This document shows positions 5,957-5,962 of a stretch of DNA of 5,962 nucleotides, one piece after another (position 1 is the stretch's first letter; each line of letters opens with the position of its first letter). The notes beneath the pieces were generated by a model. That model had not been told where the DNA came from and searched no databases. It saw only the letters and a program-made list of their open reading frames with translations. Both the position numbers and the translations under genes were made by a program. The DNA is from Dehalococcoidia bacterium (lineage in GTDB: Bacteria > Chloroflexota > Dehalococcoidia > SAR202 > UBA11138): assembly GCA_012270665.1 (NCBI GenBank), contig JAAXHY010000026.1:787-6748 (forward strand). The letters run 5' to 3'.

Positions 5957-5962
5957 TGAACG

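Overview
The window carries one operon for a caa3-type (A-family) heme-copper cytochrome c oxidase, all on the minus strand. Transcription runs from about 5960 down to 1. The gene order is ctaA (heme A synthase), ctaB (heme O synthase / protoheme farnesyltransferase), ctaC (subunit II with a fused cytochrome c), ctaD (subunit I), ctaE (subunit III), then the 5' end of a further gene that is probably subunit IV and runs off the left edge. The five complete genes are intact. No RNA gene, mobile element, CRISPR array or large repeat was seen.

Region by region: 5857-5962 holds a good sigma-70-like promoter (TTGACG-16-GATAAT) and a leader for ctaA, which starts with TTG. ctaA and ctaB are 10 bases apart. 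A 116-base gap (3886-4001) separates ctaB from ctaC and contains a second promoter candidate (TTGACT-17-TAGATT). ctaC, ctaD and ctaE follow with gaps of 43 and 19 bases. A 62-base gap then leads to the last, truncated gene at 71-1. Every gap is under 300 bases and no convincing terminator was seen, so the set is likely co-transcribed, with ctaCDE(F) possibly also driven from its own promoter.

How it works together: CtaB farnesylates heme B to heme O, and CtaA oxidises heme O to heme A. Heme A fills the two heme sites of CtaD. CtaC carries the CuA centre and its own tethered cytochrome c, so electrons pass heme c -> CuA -> heme a -> heme a3/CuB, where oxygen is reduced to water with proton pumping. 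All metal ligands and the D- and K-channel residues I could place are present, so the enzyme should be an active A1-type pump.

Organism: the order ctaA-B-C-D-E-F, the cytochrome c-fused lipoprotein-like subunit II, the 14-helix subunit I and the short five-helix subunit III match the Bacillus/Thermus/Chloroflexota style of caa3 oxidase and not the proteobacterial aa3 style. Base composition is moderately GC-rich by eye. An aerobic bacterium, perhaps an uncultured Chloroflexota, is my best guess, but the sequence does not prove the phylum. This is mostly a conserved energy-metabolism locus; I see no clearly new system. The less ordinary points are the start-stop codon string before ctaD, the leader ORF and TTG start of ctaA, and an Asp in place of the conserved Glu of subunit III.
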